DNA of 64,000 nucleotides from Oscillospiraceae bacterium (lineage in GTDB: Bacteria > Bacillota > Clostridia > Oscillospirales > Ruminococcaceae), in assembly GCA_025757985.1 (NCBI GenBank), contig CP107210.1, positions 2,666,001-2,730,000 on the forward strand, read 5' to 3'. The notes beneath the pieces are model-generated. The model worked only from the letters and a program-made list of their open reading frames with translations. It did not search any database and had not been told where the DNA came from. The position numbers and the translations under genes were made by a program. Position 1 is the stretch's first letter; each line of letters opens with the position of its first letter. Positions 1 to 8,189 of this stretch are shown here, piece by piece.

Positions 1-33
1 ACATCCAGGCCGGGCCGATAATGCATGGGCATC

Positions 34-513
34 TCAGGCAGCGACAGCGCCGAAGGCGGATACACCCAGCACACTCAGCGCGCCCATGATGCAGCCTGCC
101 AGCAGTACGCCGCCCATGCAGGCGCGGACGCTGGACTTGAAGTCCATGTCAAGCAGGCTGGCGGCCAGTGTGCCGGTCCATGCACCTGTGCCGGGCAGCG
201 GAATGCCGACAAACAGCAGCAGCGCCCACGGCAGGCCGCGGCCGGCCTTGGCCTTCAGCTTCTCGCCGCCCTTGTGGCCCTTCTCAAGGCAGAAGGTGAA
301 AAACTTGCCGATGACCGGCTTATCCGCGCCCCACTCCAGCACCTTGCGTGCAAAGAAGAAGATGAACGGAACCGGGATCATGTTGCCGATGATGGCAATG
401 ATGTACACCTGCCACAGCGGCAGGCCCAGCCCCACGCCGACGGGGATCGCGCCGCGCAGCTCAATGATGGGAACCATCGAAATGAAGAAAACGCTCAGAT
501 ACTTTGACAGCAT
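34..513 (-). CDS. Small multidrug export family membrane protein (COG2426-like)
   Basis: A 159-residue integral membrane protein resembling the COG2426 small-multidrug-export family. The start is the ATG at 513, preceded by GAGG; the longer open frame to 615 has no comparable ribosome site. The N-terminus MLSKYLSVFFISMVPIIELR is followed by RGAIPVGVGLGLPLW, the family signature, then a hydrophobic helix with FIFFFARK, a basic soluble loop (residues about 70-100) and two C-terminal hydrophobic segments. Transport substrates are not established for the family, so the export role is by name only. It stands alone, transcribed away from eno. Confidence 0.8.
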   Translation of the reverse strand: MLSKYLSVFFISMVPIIELRGAIPVGVGLGLPLWQVYIIAIIGNMIPVPFIFFFARKVLEWGADKPVIGKFFTFCLEKGHKGGEKLKAKAGRGLPWALLLFVGIPLPGTGAWTGTLAASLLDMDFKSSVRACMGGVLLAGCIMGALSVLGVSAFGAVAA

Positions 514-615
514 TTGAAAACCTCGCTTAGTCGTTAAAACAATAGTACAGACAAAATTAATTATACAGGAGATTGCCGCCCCATGCAAGGGGGCGCAGTG
601 TAAAATCGGCGGCAA

Positions 616-815
616 AATCCCCCTGCGGTTTGGTGCAAACTGTGCAGTTTCAAATGGATTTGCAAAGAGGGGGCAGGCCGTAAGGTTTACTGCTGCCGCA
701 AGCGGGCACGGCGGCCAGAGGGCTGGCCGCCCTACGCATGACCCGGGAAGGACTGCTGGCCTGCGGGGCGTAGGGGACGCCGCCCCCTACGGTGATGGCC
801 CGCAGGGACGCCCCC
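616..815. repeat. Intergenic GC-rich palindromic repeats upstream of eno
   Basis: No gene is visible here. The stretch holds a copy of the ggcggccagagggctggccgcc family (about 709..737) and a ggggcgtaggggacgccgcccc copy (about 766..790), both families that recur in intergenic spaces throughout the window. Confidence 0.7.
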
Positions 816-869
816 TTGACAAAGGCGGTTAGTCTATGCTATCTTATAAGTGGTTAGAAAAAACTAACC
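816..869 (+). promoter_or_regulatory. eno promoter with GGTTAG-N6-CTAACC hairpin at +1
   Basis: TTGACA at 816-821 and TATCTT at 840-845 (18-bp spacer, TG-extended) form a sigma-A-like promoter. Immediately downstream, at the expected start point, lies the perfect inverted repeat GGTTAG AAAAAA CTAACC (852-869). The same arms with the same 6-nt gap appear at the same position behind the promoter at 5838. Confidence 0.65.
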
Positions 870-936
870 AAATAGTATCGCAATGTCCCATTCCGGGCAT
901 ACTGGAAAAGAGTATTCATAGAAAGGATTTTGCACC

Positions 937-2232
937 ATGAGCTATCTTGAAATTGAAAAGGTCATTGGCCGTGAGATCATCGACTCCCGCGGCAACCCCA
1001 CGGTGGAGGCCGAGGTCTGGCTGGCGGACGGCACCGTGGGCCGGGGCGCGGCCCCCAGCGGCGCATCCACCGGCGAGTTTGAGGCACTGGAGCTGCGCGA
1101 CGGCGATAAAAGCCGCTTCGGCGGCAAGGGCGTCAGCAAGGCGGTGGAGAACATCAACACCGTCATCAACGCGGCGCTGGTCGGCCTTGATGCCGCCGAC
1201 ACCTACGCCGTGGATGCCGCCATGCTGCAGGCGGACGGCACAAAGGACAAGTCCAACCTCGGCGCAAACGCCATACTGGCGGTGTCCATCGCAGCGGCCC
1301 GCGCGGCGGCCGCCTCGCTTGAGCTGCCGCTCTACCGCTTTTTGGGCGGTGTGTCCGGCAACAAGCTGCCGGTGCCGATGATGAACATCCTGAACGGCGG
1401 CGCCCATGCCGCCAACACCGTGGATGTGCAGGAGTTCATGATCATGCCCGCTGGTGCGCCCAGCTTCCGCGAGGGGCTGCGCTGGTGTACCGAGGTGTTC
1501 CACGCGCTGCAGGCGCTGCTGAAGGAGAAGGGGCTTGCGACCTCTGTCGGTGATGAGGGCGGCTTTGCGCCCGACCTTGCCAGCGATGAGGAGGCCATTC
1601 AGTATATCCTTGCCGCCATCGAGAAGGCCGGCTACCAGCCCGGCAGGGATTTTGTGCTGGCCATGGACGCCGCGTCCAGCGAGTGGAAGGGCAGCAAAAA
1701 GGGCGAGTACAAGCTGCCCAAGTGCGGCAAGGTGTTCACCAGCGAGGAGCTGGTCGCACACTGGAAGCAGCTGGTCGAGAAGTACCCCATCTACTCCATC
1801 GAGGACGGTCTTGATGAGGAGGACTGGGAGGGCTGGCAGCAGATGACGAAGGAACTGGGCGGCAAGGTCCAGTTGGTCGGCGATGACCTGTTTGTCACCA
1901 ACACCGAGCGTCTGGCCAAGGGCATTGGCTTGGGCTGCGGCAACTCGATCCTCATCAAGCTGAACCAGATCGGCTCTGTTTCCGAGACACTCGAGGCGAT
2001 CAAGATGGCGCACAAGGCGGGCTACACCGCCATTGCGTCCCACCGCTCCGGCGAGACGGAGGACACCACGATCGCCGATCTGGCTGTGGCGCTGAACACC
2101 TGCCAGATCAAGACCGGCGCCCCCAGCCGCAGCGAGCGCGTTGCCAAATATAACCAGCTGCTCCGCATCGAGGAGGAACTCGGCCGCGCCGCGCAGTATC
2201 CGGGATTTGGGGCGTTTAACATCAAAAAGTAA
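937..2232 (+). CDS. eno: Enolase
   Basis: Phosphopyruvate hydratase, converting 2-phosphoglycerate to phosphoenolpyruvate in cytosolic glycolysis. The 431 residues match the usual family length. Visible signatures: the N-terminal loop GAAPSGASTGEFEALELRD, the metal-binding acidic segments AMDAASSEW, SIEDGLDEEDW and LVGDDLFVTN, the catalytic lysine segment ILIKLNQIGSVSET, and the C-terminal SHRSGETEDTTIADLAVAL. The start follows GAAAGGA. It is monocistronic, with a hairpin-bearing leader of about 85 nt; no clear terminator is seen before the downstream repeat. Confidence 0.98.
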   Translation: MSYLEIEKVIGREIIDSRGNPTVEAEVWLADGTVGRGAAPSGASTGEFEALELRDGDKSRFGGKGVSKAVENINTVINAALVGLDAADTYAVDAAMLQADGTKDKSNLGANAILAVSIAAARAAAASLELPLYRFLGGVSGNKLPVPMMNILNGGAHAANTVDVQEFMIMPAGAPSFREGLRWCTEVFHALQALLKEKGLATSVGDEGGFAPDLASDEEAIQYILAAIEKAGYQPGRDFVLAMDAASSEWKGSKKGEYKLPKCGKVFTSEELVAHWKQLVEKYPIYSIEDGLDEEDWEGWQQMTKELGGKVQLVGDDLFVTNTERLAKGIGLGCGNSILIKLNQIGSVSETLEAIKMAHKAGYTAIASHRSGETEDTTIADLAVALNTCQIKTGAPSRSERVAKYNQLLRIEEELGRAAQYPGFGAFNIKK

Positions 2233-2254
2233 TAACAGGGAAAAATCTCCGGGC

Positions 2255-2430
2255 TCGACAAAAAGCGTGCGGTAGGGGCGGAGCAGAGCCACGCCCCTAC
2301 GCATTTGTAGAAAAGATCGCGCGTTTTTGACGCAAGAAGATTTGTAAAATTTCTGTAATGTTGCCGAGACAACATACGAAAACCCTGATTTTCTGGTATA
2401 GTATCTTTGCCGGGTGGGAAAACCCGGCTG
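2255..2430. promoter_or_regulatory. eno-pflB intergenic: one repeat copy and pflB leader
   Basis: A gtaggggcg...cgcccctac palindrome (about 2272-2300) is followed by an AT-richer stretch with TATAGT at 2397-2402, preceded by TGG, as a probable -10 for pflB; the -35 is weak. A short hairpin CCGGG-tgggaaaa-CCCGG lies in the leader near 2411-2428. Confidence 0.4.
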
Positions 2431-2454
2431 TCCATAACTTAAAAGAGGTGCATA

Positions 2455-4707
2455 ATGACAGATTTCAAACAGTGGGAAGGCTTTGAAGGCCGCATTTGGA
2501 AAGAGGAAGTCAACACGCGTGACTTCATCCAGAAGAACTACACCCCTTATGACGGCGATGAGAGCTTCCTCGCCGGTCCGACTGACGCTACCAACAAGCT
2601 GTGGGGCGCTCTGCAGAAGCTGCAGAAGGCCGAGCGCGCCAAGGGCGGCGTTCTGGATATGGAGACCGAGGTCGTCTCCGGCCTGACCGCCTACGGCCCC
2701 GGCTACATCGACCCCGAGCTGAAGGACCTTGAAAAGGTCGTCGGCCTGCAGACCGACAAGCCGCTCAAGCGCGCCTTCATGCCCTACGGCGGCATCAAGA
2801 TGGCGGAGCAGGCCTGCACGACCTACGGCTACCAGCCCAGCGAGAAGCTGCACGAGATTTTCACCAAATACTGCCGCACCCATAACCAGGCTGTGTTTGA
2901 TGCCTACACCCCCGAGATGAAGAAGGCCCGCCACAGCCATATCGTCACCGGTCTGCCCGACACCTACGGCCGCGGCCGCATTGTCGGCGACTACCGCCGT
3001 GTGGCGCTGTACGGCATCGACTACCTCATCAAGGCCAAGCAGAATGACTTTGCCAACTGCGGTGACGGCACCATGACCGAGGAGGTCGTCCGCCAGCGCG
3101 AGGAGATCGCCATGCAGATCACGGCCCTCAAGGGCATGAAGGAGATGGCTGCCGCCTACGGCTTCGACATCTCCCAGCCTGCTGCCAACGCCAAGGAGGC
3201 TGTCCAGTGGCTCTACTTCGGCTATCTGGCCGCCATCAAGACCCAGAACGGCGCTGCCATGTCGGTTGGCCGCGTGTCCACCTTCCTTGACATTTATATC
3301 CAGCGTGACCTCGACAACGGCACTCTGACCGAGAGCGAGGCGCAGGAGCTGATCGACCATATGGTCATGAAGTTCCGCATGGTCAAGTTCGCCCGCATCC
3401 CCAGCTACAACCAGCTGTTCAGCGGCGACCCCGTCTGGGCGACCCTTGAGGTCGGCGGCATCGGCATGGACGGCCGCTCCATGGTCACCAAGAACGACTT
3501 CCGCTTCCTGCACACCCTCGAGAACATGGGCCCCGCCCCCGAGCCGAACATGACGGTGCTGTACTCCAGCGCCCTGCCCAAGACCTTCAAGGATTATGCG
3601 TCCAAGATCTCCATCGACACCTCCAGTGTCCAGTATGAGAACGATGATGTCATGAAGCCTGTCTGGGGCGATGACTACTCCATCTGCTGCTGCGTTTCCG
3701 CCACCCAGACCGGTAAGGAGATGCAGTTCTTCGGCGCGCGTGCCAACCTCGCCAAGTGCCTGCTCTACGCCATCAACGGCGGCGTGGATGAAAAGCTGGG
3801 CGAGCAGGTCGGCCCCGCTTACGCCCCCATCACCGCTGAGTACCTCGACTACAACGAGGTCATGGCCAAGTACGATGTCATGATGGACTGGCTGGCCGGG
3901 CTGTATGTCAACATCCTGAACCTGATCCAGTATATGCACGACAAGTACTACTATGAGGCTGCCGAGATGGCCCTGATCGACACCGAGGTCCGCCGCACCT
4001 TCGCTACCGGCATTGCCGGCTTCAGCCATGTGGTTGACTCCCTGTCCGCCATCAAGTACGCCAAGGTCAAGTGCATCCGCAATGAGCAGGGCCTTGTCAC
4101 CGATTACGAGATCGAGGGCGAGTTCCCGAAGTACGGCAACGATGATGACCGCGCTGACGACATCGCCGTTGAGCTGCTGCGCAGCTTCCTCGAGAAGATC
4201 AAGCGCCGCCACACCTACCGCAACTCCGAGGCTACCACCTCGATCCTGACCATCACCTCCAATGTTGTCTACGGCAAGGCCACCGGCGCCATGCCGGACG
4301 GCCGCAAGGCGTACACTCCGTTTGCCCCCGGCGGCAACCCGAGCTACGGCGCCGAGACCCACGGTCTGCTGGCGTCCCTCAACTCCGTTGCCAAGCTGCC
4401 CTACCACTGGGCGCTGGACGGCATCTCCAACACCCAGACCATCAACCCCGATGCGCTGGGCCACAGCGAGGACGAGCGCGTGACCAACCTTGTGCAGGTT
4501 ATGGACGGCTACTTTGACCAGGGTGCCCACCACCTGAACGTCAACGTCTTTGGCGTGGAAAAGCTGCTGGATGCCATGGAGCACCCCGAGAAGGAGGAGT
4601 ACGCCAACTTCACCATCCGTGTCTCCGGCTACGCGGTCAAGTTCATCGACCTGACCAAGGAGCAGCAGCTGGATGTTATTGCGCGTACCTGCCATAAGGT
4701 CCTGTGA
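2455..4707 (+). CDS. pflB: Formate C-acetyltransferase (pyruvate formate-lyase)
   Basis: Cleaves pyruvate with CoA into acetyl-CoA and formate under anaerobic conditions using a glycyl radical. The 750 residues are typical of the family. The catalytic cysteine cluster is present as DDYSICCCVSATQTGKEM (C411-C413). The glycyl-radical loop FTIRVSGYAVKFIDL puts the radical glycine at about 725, 25 residues from the C-terminus. The start follows AAAGAGGTG. A strong terminator follows, and the activating enzyme is encoded 330 bp downstream. Codon use is strongly biased to C-ending codons, as expected of an abundant protein. Confidence 0.98.
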   Translation: MTDFKQWEGFEGRIWKEEVNTRDFIQKNYTPYDGDESFLAGPTDATNKLWGALQKLQKAERAKGGVLDMETEVVSGLTAYGPGYIDPELKDLEKVVGLQTDKPLKRAFMPYGGIKMAEQACTTYGYQPSEKLHEIFTKYCRTHNQAVFDAYTPEMKKARHSHIVTGLPDTYGRGRIVGDYRRVALYGIDYLIKAKQNDFANCGDGTMTEEVVRQREEIAMQITALKGMKEMAAAYGFDISQPAANAKEAVQWLYFGYLAAIKTQNGAAMSVGRVSTFLDIYIQRDLDNGTLTESEAQELIDHMVMKFRMVKFARIPSYNQLFSGDPVWATLEVGGIGMDGRSMVTKNDFRFLHTLENMGPAPEPNMTVLYSSALPKTFKDYASKISIDTSSVQYENDDVMKPVWGDDYSICCCVSATQTGKEMQFFGARANLAKCLLYAINGGVDEKLGEQVGPAYAPITAEYLDYNEVMAKYDVMMDWLAGLYVNILNLIQYMHDKYYYEAAEMALIDTEVRRTFATGIAGFSHVVDSLSAIKYAKVKCIRNEQGLVTDYEIEGEFPKYGNDDDRADDIAVELLRSFLEKIKRRHTYRNSEATTSILTITSNVVYGKATGAMPDGRKAYTPFAPGGNPSYGAETHGLLASLNSVAKLPYHWALDGISNTQTINPDALGHSEDERVTNLVQVMDGYFDQGAHHLNVNVFGVEKLLDAMEHPEKEEYANFTIRVSGYAVKFIDLTKEQQLDVIARTCHKVL

Positions 4708-4721
4708 TTTTCTAAGCTGAA

Positions 4722-4754
4722 TAAGGCCCGCAGCCGCGGCTGCGGGCTTTTTTG
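4722..4754 (+). terminator. Rho-independent terminator of pflB
   Basis: GCCCGCAGCCGC-GGCTGCGGGC hairpin followed directly by a run of T residues, 15 bp after the pflB stop. Confidence 0.85.
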
Positions 4755-4774
4755 TGGTATACTGTGTTATACCA

Positions 4775-5020
4775 CCCGGTAGGGGCCGGGCATGCCCGGC
4801 CCGCAGGTTTGCGAAAGCTACCCGTTCACGTTTTACAGCACCCCTTTTCAAATTGCATTGTAGGGAGGGGTCTTGACCCCTCCGCGGCGGCCAGAGGGCT
4901 GGCCGCCCTACAAGCGCCCGCAAAAGGAATGCGTAGGGGAGGGATTTATCCCTCCCGGGACGTGTGCGGCAGCCGCGGGGCGTCGAGGACGCCGCCCCCT
5001 ACCAATTCATTTTCCCAATA
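4775..5020. repeat. Repeat cluster between pflB and pflA
   Basis: Copies of three intergenic repeat families: ggggccgggcatgcccggcc (4781-4801), tagggaggggtcttgacccctccgc (about 4860-4885), ggcggccagagggctggccgcc (about 4886-4908) and a gggcgtcgaggacgccgccccc copy (about 4977-5000). No gene is supported. Confidence 0.75.
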
Positions 5021-5036
5021 AACGGAGGCACACTTT

Positions 5037-5798
5037 ATGTCCGAAACCTTAGGCTACATCCATTCTGTTGAGACCTTCGGCCTTGTCGATGGCCCCGGCG
5101 TGCGGTATATCATCTTTTTGCAGGGGTGTGCCATGCGCTGCCAATACTGCCATAACCCCGAGACGTGGGCCTTTACCAAAGATACCGCCAAGACCCCGCA
5201 GGAGGCCTTTACTGCCGCCTACCGCTACCGCAACTACTGGCGCAGCAACGGCGGCCTGACGATCAGCGGCGGCGAGCCGCTGCTGCAGATGGATTTTGTC
5301 AGCGAGGTGTTCCGGCTGGCACGCGCCAAAAAGGTGCAGACCGCGCTGGACACCAGCGCCCAGCCCTTTGCGCCCGACAACGCCGACTGGATGGCCCGCT
5401 TTGACCGCCTGCTGGAAAACACTGACCTCGTCATTCTGGATTTGAAAGAAATTGACGAGGAAAAGCACAAAAAGCTGACCGGCCACAGCAACAAAAATAT
5501 TCTGGCGATGGCGCAGTATGTGGCGGCCAGGGGCGTGCATTTGTGGATACGCCATGTGCTGGTGCCCGGCCTGACCGATGACGCCGACGGCCTGCGCGCG
5601 CTGGATGCGTTTATCAAGACGCTGCCCACCGTGCGCCGGGTGGAGATTTTGCCCTACCACACGCTGGGGCTGTTCAAGTGGCAGAATCTGGGGATTCCCT
5701 ATCCGCTGGACGGTGTGCGGGTGCCCACCGCCGAGGAGATCGCCGCAGCGGAGCAGCTGCTGCATGTCCGCGACTACCCCGATGCGCCCAAGGATTAA
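5037..5798 (+). CDS. pflA: Pyruvate formate-lyase activating enzyme (radical SAM)
   Basis: Installs the glycyl radical in PflB using S-adenosylmethionine and a [4Fe-4S] cluster. The 253 residues match family length. The radical SAM motif CAMRCQYC places cluster cysteines at 31, 35 and 38; it is followed by GGEPLLQMDF and later IRHVLVPGLTDD and VEILPYHTLGLFKW, all typical of PflA. The start ATG follows ACGGAGGCACACTTT. It lies downstream of pflB but behind its terminator and a repeat cluster, so separate transcription is possible. Confidence 0.96.
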   Translation: MSETLGYIHSVETFGLVDGPGVRYIIFLQGCAMRCQYCHNPETWAFTKDTAKTPQEAFTAAYRYRNYWRSNGGLTISGGEPLLQMDFVSEVFRLARAKKVQTALDTSAQPFAPDNADWMARFDRLLENTDLVILDLKEIDEEKHKKLTGHSNKNILAMAQYVAARGVHLWIRHVLVPGLTDDADGLRALDAFIKTLPTVRRVEILPYHTLGLFKWQNLGIPYPLDGVRVPTAEEIAAAEQLLHVRDYPDAPKD

Positions 5799-5837
5799 AT
5801 TCTACAAAAATAGTGGGAATTATTTTTGGGAAAACGC

Positions 5838-5866
5838 TTGACATTACAGCTTTAGTATGGTAAAGT
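5838..5866 (+). promoter_or_regulatory. Sigma-A promoter for a small transcript
   Basis: TTGACA (5838-5843), 17-bp spacer, TAAAGT (5861-5866). No open reading frame follows before the terminator at 6014. Confidence 0.65.
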
Positions 5867-5872
5867 ATATGC

Positions 5873-6052
5873 GTGGTTAGCAGCTACTAACCATAACCAA
5901 CCTCGAGCCCGCCGGCTGTTTTGCCTCTCCGGCGCGGCTCCTGCCAATAACAGGCTGCGCCTCCGTTTCGGCGTTTTGCTCTGCGCCTTTTGCGGTCTGC
6001 TTATTGCGTTTCGCCCCATCGTTCTCTGCTCCGGACGATGGGGCTTTTTTTA
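5873..6052 (+). ncRNA. Candidate structured small RNA, about 180 nt
   Basis: Delimited by the promoter at 5838 and an intrinsic terminator (GCCCCATCG, 6014-6022, pairing with CGATGGGGC, 6037-6045, then a T-run to 6052). The 5' end is the hairpin GGTTAG-cagcta-CTAACC (5875-5892), shared with the eno leader. A second strong stem pairs GAGCC-CGCCGG with CCGGCG-CGGCTC with one bulge. No start codon with a ribosome site is present. It does not show SRP RNA, tmRNA or RNase P landmarks, and I do not recognise the family. Confidence 0.55.
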
Positions 6053-6059
6053 TTTGTGC

Positions 6060-6420
6060 GCCCCCTTATAAAAGGGATTTGTAGGGAGGGGTCTTGACCC
6101 CTCCGCGGGGCGTCGGGGACGCCGCCCCCTACAGTGGCGAACCGCGAACTTTCCCGCTATGGCAGACGCCCGCAAAAAGGTCATCCCTCCCGGGACTATT
6201 GCAACCCTGTAGGGGCCGGGCATGCCCGGCCCTCGGCCTGACGAAAGCGCCCGTCTGCGGGAACCACCCCGGGCGGATATAGAATCCGCCCCTACGGGAA
6301 ATCGCTGCCGCCCCTTTTGCGGTTTGTATGTAGGGCGGGGTACCGCGGGCGTACATCCCGCAAGCCCATCTTTCAACAACAACCGCCGCCCGTCGTGGAA
6401 AACTTCCCCGGCGGGCGGCG
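6060..6420. repeat. Intergenic repeat cluster downstream of the small RNA
   Basis: Alternating copies of taggga-ggggtcttgacccct, ggggcgtcggggacgccgcccc, ggggccgggcatgcccggcc (about 6212-6232) and gcgggcggatatagaatccgcccc. A last hairpin (ccgccgcccgtcgtgg...ccggcgggcggcggttta, about 6382-6422) lies 20 bp after the aldo/keto reductase stop on the minus strand and may end that transcript. Confidence 0.6.
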
Positions 6421-6442
6421 GTTTATTGCGCGTAAATAGAGT

Positions 6443-7432
6443 TTATTTGCTGATCCTGTCGATCTCCGCCAGTTCTTCGGCGGTAAAACTCGTGTTCTGC
6501 ACGGCCTTGATGTTATCGAGAATCTGCTGCGTCTTGGACGCGCCGATCAAAACGGTCGTGATTTCCTCGTGGCTCAGCAGCCATGCCAGCGCCATTTCGG
6601 CCAGCGTCTGGCCGCGGGCAGCGGCCATCTCGTTCAGCGCACGGATCTTCGCCAGCGTTTCCTGTGTGAGGTCCGTCTCCTTCAGGAAACGCCCATCGGT
6701 GTGGACGCGGCTGTCGGCCGGGATGCCGTGCAGATACCGGTCGGTCAGAAGGCCCTGTGCCAGCGGGCTGAAGGTGATGATGCCCTTGTGCAGGCGGGCG
6801 GCGGTATCCTTCAGGCCGTTGCTCTCGATCGTGCGGTCAAAGATCGAGTAGCGGTTCTGGTTGATGATGAACGGCACATGCAGCTCGTCCAGAATGGCCG
6901 TGGCCTTTTCCAGCGTAGGGCCGTCATAGTTGGACAGGCCCGCATACAGCGCCTTGCCGCTGCGCACAGCCTGCGCCAGTGCGCCCATCGTCTCCTCCAG
7001 CGGGGTGTTGGGGTCCATGCGGTGGTGGTAGAAGATGTCCACATAGTCCAGTCCCATGCGGCGCAGGCTCTGGTCCAGACTGGCCAGCAGGTACTTGCGG
7101 CTGCCCCAGTTGCCGTAGGGGCCGTCCCACATCTCGTACCCGGCCTTGGTGGAGATGATCAGCTCATCGCGGTAGACGCCGAGATCATCGCGCAGAATTT
7201 TACCAAAATTCCGCTCGGCTGCGCCCGGCTCGGGGCCGTAGTTGTTGGCAAGGTCAAAGTGGGTGATGCCGTTGTCAAACGCGGTGCGGCAGAGCGCACG
7301 CATGTTCTCATAGGGCGCTGTATCGCCAAAATTGTGCCACAGCCCCAGCGAGACAGCGGGCAGCAGCAGGCCGCTGTCGCCGCAGCGGCGGTAGGGCAGC
7401 ACATCATAGCGGTTTTGAGCAGGTTGGTACAT
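6443..7432 (-). CDS. Aldo/keto reductase (YghZ / L-glyceraldehyde-3-phosphate reductase-like)
   Basis: NAD(P)H-dependent reductase of the AKR superfamily, 329 residues. The catalytic tetrad is visible: D60 and Y65 in HFDLANNYGPEPGAAE, K96 in IISTKAGYEMW, and the histidine in VDIFYHHRMDP. GLSNYDGPTLEKA and the C-terminal VLIGASKTQQILDN cofactor loop are also present. The N-terminus with RRCGDSGLLLPAVSLGLWHNFGD resembles the YghZ branch, which acts on small aldehydes such as glyceraldehyde 3-phosphate and methylglyoxal; the substrate here is unknown. It is divergent from the marR gene across 185 bp that carry paired operators, so co-regulation is possible. Confidence 0.88.
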   Translation of the reverse strand: MYQPAQNRYDVLPYRRCGDSGLLLPAVSLGLWHNFGDTAPYENMRALCRTAFDNGITHFDLANNYGPEPGAAERNFGKILRDDLGVYRDELIISTKAGYEMWDGPYGNWGSRKYLLASLDQSLRRMGLDYVDIFYHHRMDPNTPLEETMGALAQAVRSGKALYAGLSNYDGPTLEKATAILDELHVPFIINQNRYSIFDRTIESNGLKDTAARLHKGIITFSPLAQGLLTDRYLHGIPADSRVHTDGRFLKETDLTQETLAKIRALNEMAAARGQTLAEMALAWLLSHEEITTVLIGASKTQQILDNIKAVQNTSFTAEELAEIDRISK

Positions 7433-7552
7433 GGTTACAGATCCCCCTTTGTTTTCGGTATGGTTTTGTCTACATTATAAAAGCAGCGGCCCGCTTTTGC
7501 AAGGCAGCAGCGGGAAAAATCCGTGCAAAAACGCGCACGAATTTTTGGGAGA

Positions 7553-7598
7553 TTGACAAAAATCCGAAATCGGACTATAATAAATATCCGAAATCGGA
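7553..7598 (+). promoter_or_regulatory. marR promoter with two TCCGAAATCGGA operators
   Basis: TTGACA (7553-7558), 17-bp spacer, TATAAT (7576-7581) is a near-consensus promoter. Two identical copies of the palindrome TCCGAAATCGGA lie at 7563-7574, in the spacer, and 7587-7598, just after the -10. This arrangement is expected for autorepression by the MarR protein encoded downstream. Confidence 0.75.
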
Positions 7599-7617
7599 TT
7601 TTGAAAAGAGGCGCCCT

Positions 7618-8076
7618 ATGCAGGAGAAAGAGCGGCAGGTATATGACCTGCTTGAAATAACGAACCGCCAGTTCAATGAGTGCAACGCCCTGTACCACGC
7701 GGCGGCGCAGCGGTGCGGCCTGTCGGACGCAGCATTCTGGGTGCTGTATGCGCTGTGCACTACGCATGAGCCGCAGACCCAGAACCGTATGGCGGCAGAG
7801 TGGGGGCAGCCCAAGCAGACGCTGAACTCTGCCGTTGCCGCCATGGTGAAAAAGGGTCTGGTGGCGCTTTGCCCGGGAAAAGGCGCACACAGCGGCAAGC
7901 TCGTGACCCTGACGGACGAGGGCCGTGCCCTGGCCGAGCGCACAGTGGGGCCGGTTATCGCAGCCGAGCAGCAGGCCATGACCCGTCAGGGCCTTGCCGA
8001 AGTCGAGCAGAACTGCCGCCTGACCCAGCGGTATCTGGAATGCTTACGGCAGGAGTTTGAAAAAATTGCGCGGTAG
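7618..8076 (+). CDS. MarR family transcriptional regulator
   Basis: 152-residue winged-helix regulator. The core runs from about residue 45 to 115: QNRMAAEWGQPKQTLNSAVAAMVKKGLVAL is the recognition helix region and KLVTLTDEGRALAERT the wing and following helix. The start follows AAAGAGGCGCCCT. It is followed by a MATE efflux gene after about 110 bp containing two repeat copies. The usual logic of such pairs is ligand-relieved repression of the exporter and of itself. The ligand cannot be told from sequence. Confidence 0.9.
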   Translation: MQEKERQVYDLLEITNRQFNECNALYHAAAQRCGLSDAAFWVLYALCTTHEPQTQNRMAAEWGQPKQTLNSAVAAMVKKGLVALCPGKGAHSGKLVTLTDEGRALAERTVGPVIAAEQQAMTRQGLAEVEQNCRLTQRYLECLRQEFEKIAR

Positions 8077-8158
8077 GGGCCGGGCATGCCCGGCCCACAG
8101 CATAATGGAAACAGGGAGGTAAAGGCAAGGTGCAGGGCCGGACATGTCCGGCCCCTAC
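8072..8158. repeat. Two ggggccgggcatgcccggcc-type palindromes
   Basis: One copy at about 8075-8097 and a diverged copy, agggccggacatgtccggcccct, at about 8133-8156. The second keeps its palindrome through compensating changes (catg to catg, gcc/ggc to gga/tcc). Confidence 0.75.
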
Positions 8159-8189
8159 ATGCGTGTTTGCCGCAAAAACAGGAGCATTT

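Noticed and set aside
916..4923. A 1335-codon open frame on the minus strand
   Set aside because: It is the complement of eno and pflB, whose C-ending codons leave the opposite strand open; no ribosome site and no family resemblance.
5873..6052. 6S RNA
   Set aside because: Right size, but 5' and 3' ends do not pair and the unit ends in a separate terminator hairpin.
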